Of a stretch of 15,507 nucleotides of DNA, positions 13,801 through 15,507 are shown in pieces. The DNA is from Clostridia bacterium. GTDB taxonomy: Bacteria > Bacillota > Clostridia > Oscillospirales > CAG-272. Under the pieces are notes generated by a model, which made no database searches, had not been told where the DNA came from, and worked only from the letters and a program-made list of their open reading frames with translations. Location: the NCBI GenBank assembly GCA_017461825.1, contig JAFTXB010000047.1:1-15507 (forward strand), written 5' to 3'. A program made the position numbers and the translations under genes. Every line of letters starts with the position of its first letter. The first letter of the stretch is position 1.

Positions 13801-13893
13801 TTTTTGAAAGTTTTTGAAAGCTGTCGGACGTGTATTTGCGTAGCAAATCACGTGTCTTGGCGCTGGCGCCAAGTATAACTTTATTTTCAAAAA
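13801..13893. repeat. Possible small inverted-repeat element with two internal hairpins
   Basis: A perfect tandem copy of TTTTTGAAAG (13801-13810 and 13811-13820) on the left faces the inverted copy TTTCAAAAA (13885-13893) on the right. Between them lie two hairpins: ACGTG-T-ATTTGC/GCAAAT-CACGT (13828-13853) and CTTGGCGC/GCGCCAAG (13856-13873). Terminal inverted repeats, hairpins and no coding capacity resemble a REP- or MITE-like element, but no target duplication is visible and no second copy lies in this window. It could also be part of the 3' end of the eno mRNA. Confidence 0.4.
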
Positions 13894-13915
13894 GTTTTCT
13901 GACAAAAAACAAAAA

Positions 13916-15220
13916 TCAATGCATCACAGCACTTTTACCGATCGAGGTCACCGCGTCTCCGCCGTAGCGGGCGTTTGAGCCAAGCGCCGACTCGATACGC
14001 AGGAGACGGTTGTATTTTGCCACACGCTCACTGCGGCAGGGGGCGCCCGACTTGATAAAGGGGGCATTCATGGCGACGCAAAGGTCTGCCAGGGTGGTGT
14101 CTTCGGTCTCGCCGCTTCGGTGAGAGGGGATAAATCCGTAGCCCGCCGCGCGCGCTGTGGCAATGACGTTCATCACCTCGGTCAGAGTACCGATCTGATT
14201 GGGCTTGATGAGAATGGTGTTGGCGGCGTTGCGGCGGATGCCTTCGCAAAGTCTCTTTTCATTGGTGACAAACAGATCGTCGCCCACCAGCATCACGCGG
14301 TCGCCAAGCTTTGCGGTCAGCTCGCTCCAGCCGTCAAAGTCACGCTGATCCAAGCCGTCCTCGATCGAAAAGAGGGGATATTTTTTAACAAGGGATGCCC
14401 AGTTTTCGATCAGTCCCGCGCGGCTGTAGACCTTTCCGCGCTTTGGCATATGGTAGCTGCCGTCCTCGCCGTACCATTCTCCTGCGGCACAGTCGAGCGC
14501 GATCTTGACGGTCTCGGTGTTGTATCCGCTTTGCTCAATGGCGCGGCAGATCAGCTCCAGCGCCGCCTCGTCGTCGTTGAGATTGGGCGCAAAGCCGCCC
14601 TCGTCTCCAACCGTTGAGGCAAAGCCCTCGGCACGCAGGATCTTTCCCAAGGTGTGGTAGATCTCACTGCCGATCCGCATTGCCTCGGCAAACGAATCCG
14701 CACCGACGGGAGCGATCATAAATTCCTGAATTTCGACGTTGTTGGATGCGTGTGCGCCGCCGTTGAGAATGTTCATCATGGGAACGGGTAAGCGCTCAGC
14801 CCCCGCACCGCCAAGATAGCGGTAGAGCGGCAGGTGATACCAGTTTGCCGCCGCGCGCGCCGTTGCAAGTGAGACCGACAGAATGGCGTTGGCACCCAAA
14901 CGGCTTTTGTTTTCGGTTCCGTCAAGATCGCAGAGAATGCGGTCGATCTCGGACTGCTCCGAAGCGTAGATGCCCGAGAGTGCGGGGGAGATGATCTTTC
15001 CAACGTTGGAAACGGCATCTTGCACACCCTTGCCCATGTAGCGTCTGCGGTCTCCGTCGCGCAATTCGCAGGCTTCATAGATCCCCGTGGAGGCGCCCGA
15101 GGGGACGCTGGCAACGCCTACCGTGCCGTCCGCCAAAAAGACGGTTGCTTCCACCGTGGGATTGCCTCTGGAATCCAGGATTTCTCTTGCGCAGCAACGA
15201 ATGATCTGGGGTTTGTTCAT
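13916..15220 (-). CDS. eno: Enolase (phosphopyruvate hydratase)
   Basis: The 434-residue protein is the normal length for bacterial enolase, which interconverts 2-phosphoglycerate and phosphoenolpyruvate in glycolysis in the cytoplasm. It starts with the typical AREILDSRGNPTVE (11-24) and SGASTGIYEA (41-50). Catalytic and metal residues are in place: H157 in GGAHASNN, E207 in GDEGGFAP, Mg ligands D243 (ALDCAA), E287 (SIEDGL) and D314 (VGDDLF), K339 in ILIKPNQIGTLTEV (the family signature, 336-349), and SHRSGETED (366-374). The ATG at 15220 has an AAAGGA SD about 9 nt upstream. It appears monocistronic, with a hairpin terminator after a long 3' region. No other glycolysis gene lies beside it here, and the DUF3343 gene is divergent. 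Confidence 0.98.
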   Translation of the reverse strand: MNKPQIIRCCAREILDSRGNPTVEATVFLADGTVGVASVPSGASTGIYEACELRDGDRRRYMGKGVQDAVSNVGKIISPALSGIYASEQSEIDRILCDLDGTENKSRLGANAILSVSLATARAAANWYHLPLYRYLGGAGAERLPVPMMNILNGGAHASNNVEIQEFMIAPVGADSFAEAMRIGSEIYHTLGKILRAEGFASTVGDEGGFAPNLNDDEAALELICRAIEQSGYNTETVKIALDCAAGEWYGEDGSYHMPKRGKVYSRAGLIENWASLVKKYPLFSIEDGLDQRDFDGWSELTAKLGDRVMLVGDDLFVTNEKRLCEGIRRNAANTILIKPNQIGTLTEVMNVIATARAAGYGFIPSHRSGETEDTTLADLCVAMNAPFIKSGAPCRSERVAKYNRLLRIESALGSNARYGGDAVTSIGKSAVMH

Positions 15221-15243
15221 ATCGATAATTCCTTTCTCACAGT

Positions 15244-15268
15244 AAAATATTGGGATATTTTCAGTATA
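15244..15268 (-). promoter_or_regulatory. Probable eno promoter -10 box with an adjacent inverted repeat
   Basis: On the minus strand TATACT (15268-15263) is a good -10 box, but the -35 region is poor: TTGAAT at a 19-nt spacing. A 7-bp inverted repeat AAAATAT-TGGG-ATATTTT (15244-15261) directly follows the -10 box and covers the predicted start, so it could be an operator or a 5' stem in the mRNA. Confidence 0.45.
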
Positions 15269-15353
15269 GCCCGGTCTTGGCTTGGCTATTCAAATTCCGT
15301 GGGGCACTTCTCGTCTTCTTTCGTCATATATTGACAATGAGGAGGTGTAATAA

Positions 15354-15507
15354 ATGTCTGAACATGAAAAGCGATACGAGTGCGTTGCCGTGATCGGCTC
15401 CATGACCCAGGCGATGCGAGCGCAAAAGAGCCTGGCAAACGCTGCCATTCGCGCTGACGTGATAAAAGCCGATTCGTCTCTGACCAAAAGGGGTTGTGCC
15501 TATGCCG
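15354..15507 (+). CDS. DUF3343 (putative Se/S carrier-like) protein, 3' end cut off by the window
   Basis: Fifty-one codons are visible from the ATG at 15354 to the window edge. GAGGAGGTG, a near-perfect SD, lies 7 nt upstream. The sequence ECVAVIGSMTQAMRAQKSLANAAIRADVIK, split here as ECVAVIGSMTQAMRAQKS then LANAAIRADVIKADS, and the cysteine in RGCAYA fit the small DUF3343 family. These are short proteins of about 80 residues with a conserved Cys-containing turn, described as putative selenium/sulfur carrier-like. In clostridia I recall such genes beside class V aminotransferase/cysteine desulfurase-type genes, which would lie beyond the edge; this is not visible here. No clear promoter was found in the 133 bp between it and eno. 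The call rests on the N-terminal two thirds only. Confidence 0.7.
   Translation, partial: MSEHEKRYECVAVIGSMTQAMRAQKSLANAAIRADVIKADSSLTKRGCAYA

Noticed and set aside
13666..13912. Two leftward open frames of 71 and 79 codons between eno and the next operon
   Set aside because: They run through the hairpins and the terminator and lack an SD; the sequence is better explained as non-coding.
13599..13915. CRISPR array or transposon ends in the repetitive-looking region after eno
   Set aside because: No regularly spaced repeats, no transposase gene and no target duplication are visible; only short hairpins and one small tandem duplication.
15331..15336. TTGACA just before the DUF3343 gene as a promoter -35 box
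   Set aside because: It lies 18 nt before the start codon, leaving no room for a -10 box and SD; it merely abuts the SD region.

Overview
The window looks like chromosomal DNA of a spore-forming member of the class Clostridia (Bacillota), probably an uncultured gut-type lineage. The evidence is the germination protease gene gpr followed by spoIIP, a phenylalanine T-box leader ahead of pheST, strong SD sequences (GGAGG types), textbook sigma-A promoters (TTGACA-17-TATAAT) and families such as DUF5662, DUF3343 and ArsR-DUF2087. Genus and species cannot be assigned from the sequence. No tRNA, rRNA, CRISPR array, transposase or phage gene was seen.

Layout. 1-439 (+): 3' part of a DUF5662 gene, ending at a bidirectional terminator (453-496). 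5163 down to 495 (-): a pheS-pheT-polysaccharide deacetylase transcription unit behind a strong promoter and a T-box riboswitch (about 4911-5163). 7392 down to 5263 (-): a monocistronic oligopeptide-type substrate-binding lipoprotein with its own promoter and terminator. 7583-9632 (+): the sporulation pair gpr and spoIIP, each preceded by a plausible sporulation-sigma promoter. 9965 down to 9639 (-): a small two-helix membrane protein, convergent with spoIIP. 10136-11783 (+): an XRE/S24 (LexA-like) self-cleaving-type repressor followed by a RadC/JAB protein. Its promoter lies back to back with that of the small membrane protein, and the unit ends at a bidirectional terminator (11791-11827). 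13598 down to 11833 (-): a tightly overlapped four-gene operon encoding two unrecognised proteins, an ArsR-DUF2087 regulator and a tiny XRE regulator, with operator-like dyads at its promoter. 13670-13912: a non-coding block crowded with hairpins, containing the probable enolase terminator and a possible small repeat element of about 93 bp. 15220 down to 13916 (-): enolase. 15354 to the end (+): 5' part of a DUF3343 gene.

How the parts work together. The pheST unit charges tRNA-Phe and is apparently switched on when uncharged tRNA-Phe accumulates; a deacetylase gene with a 1-nt gap after pheT would be carried along. Gpr degrades the small acid-soluble spore proteins at germination, and SpoIIP is part of the SpoIID/M/P peptidoglycan-remodelling machine of engulfment. 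The S24 repressor-RadC pair suggests a stress- or damage-responsive unit. The four-gene ArsR/XRE operon is the least explained part and is the best candidate for an undescribed system; its function cannot be read from the sequence.
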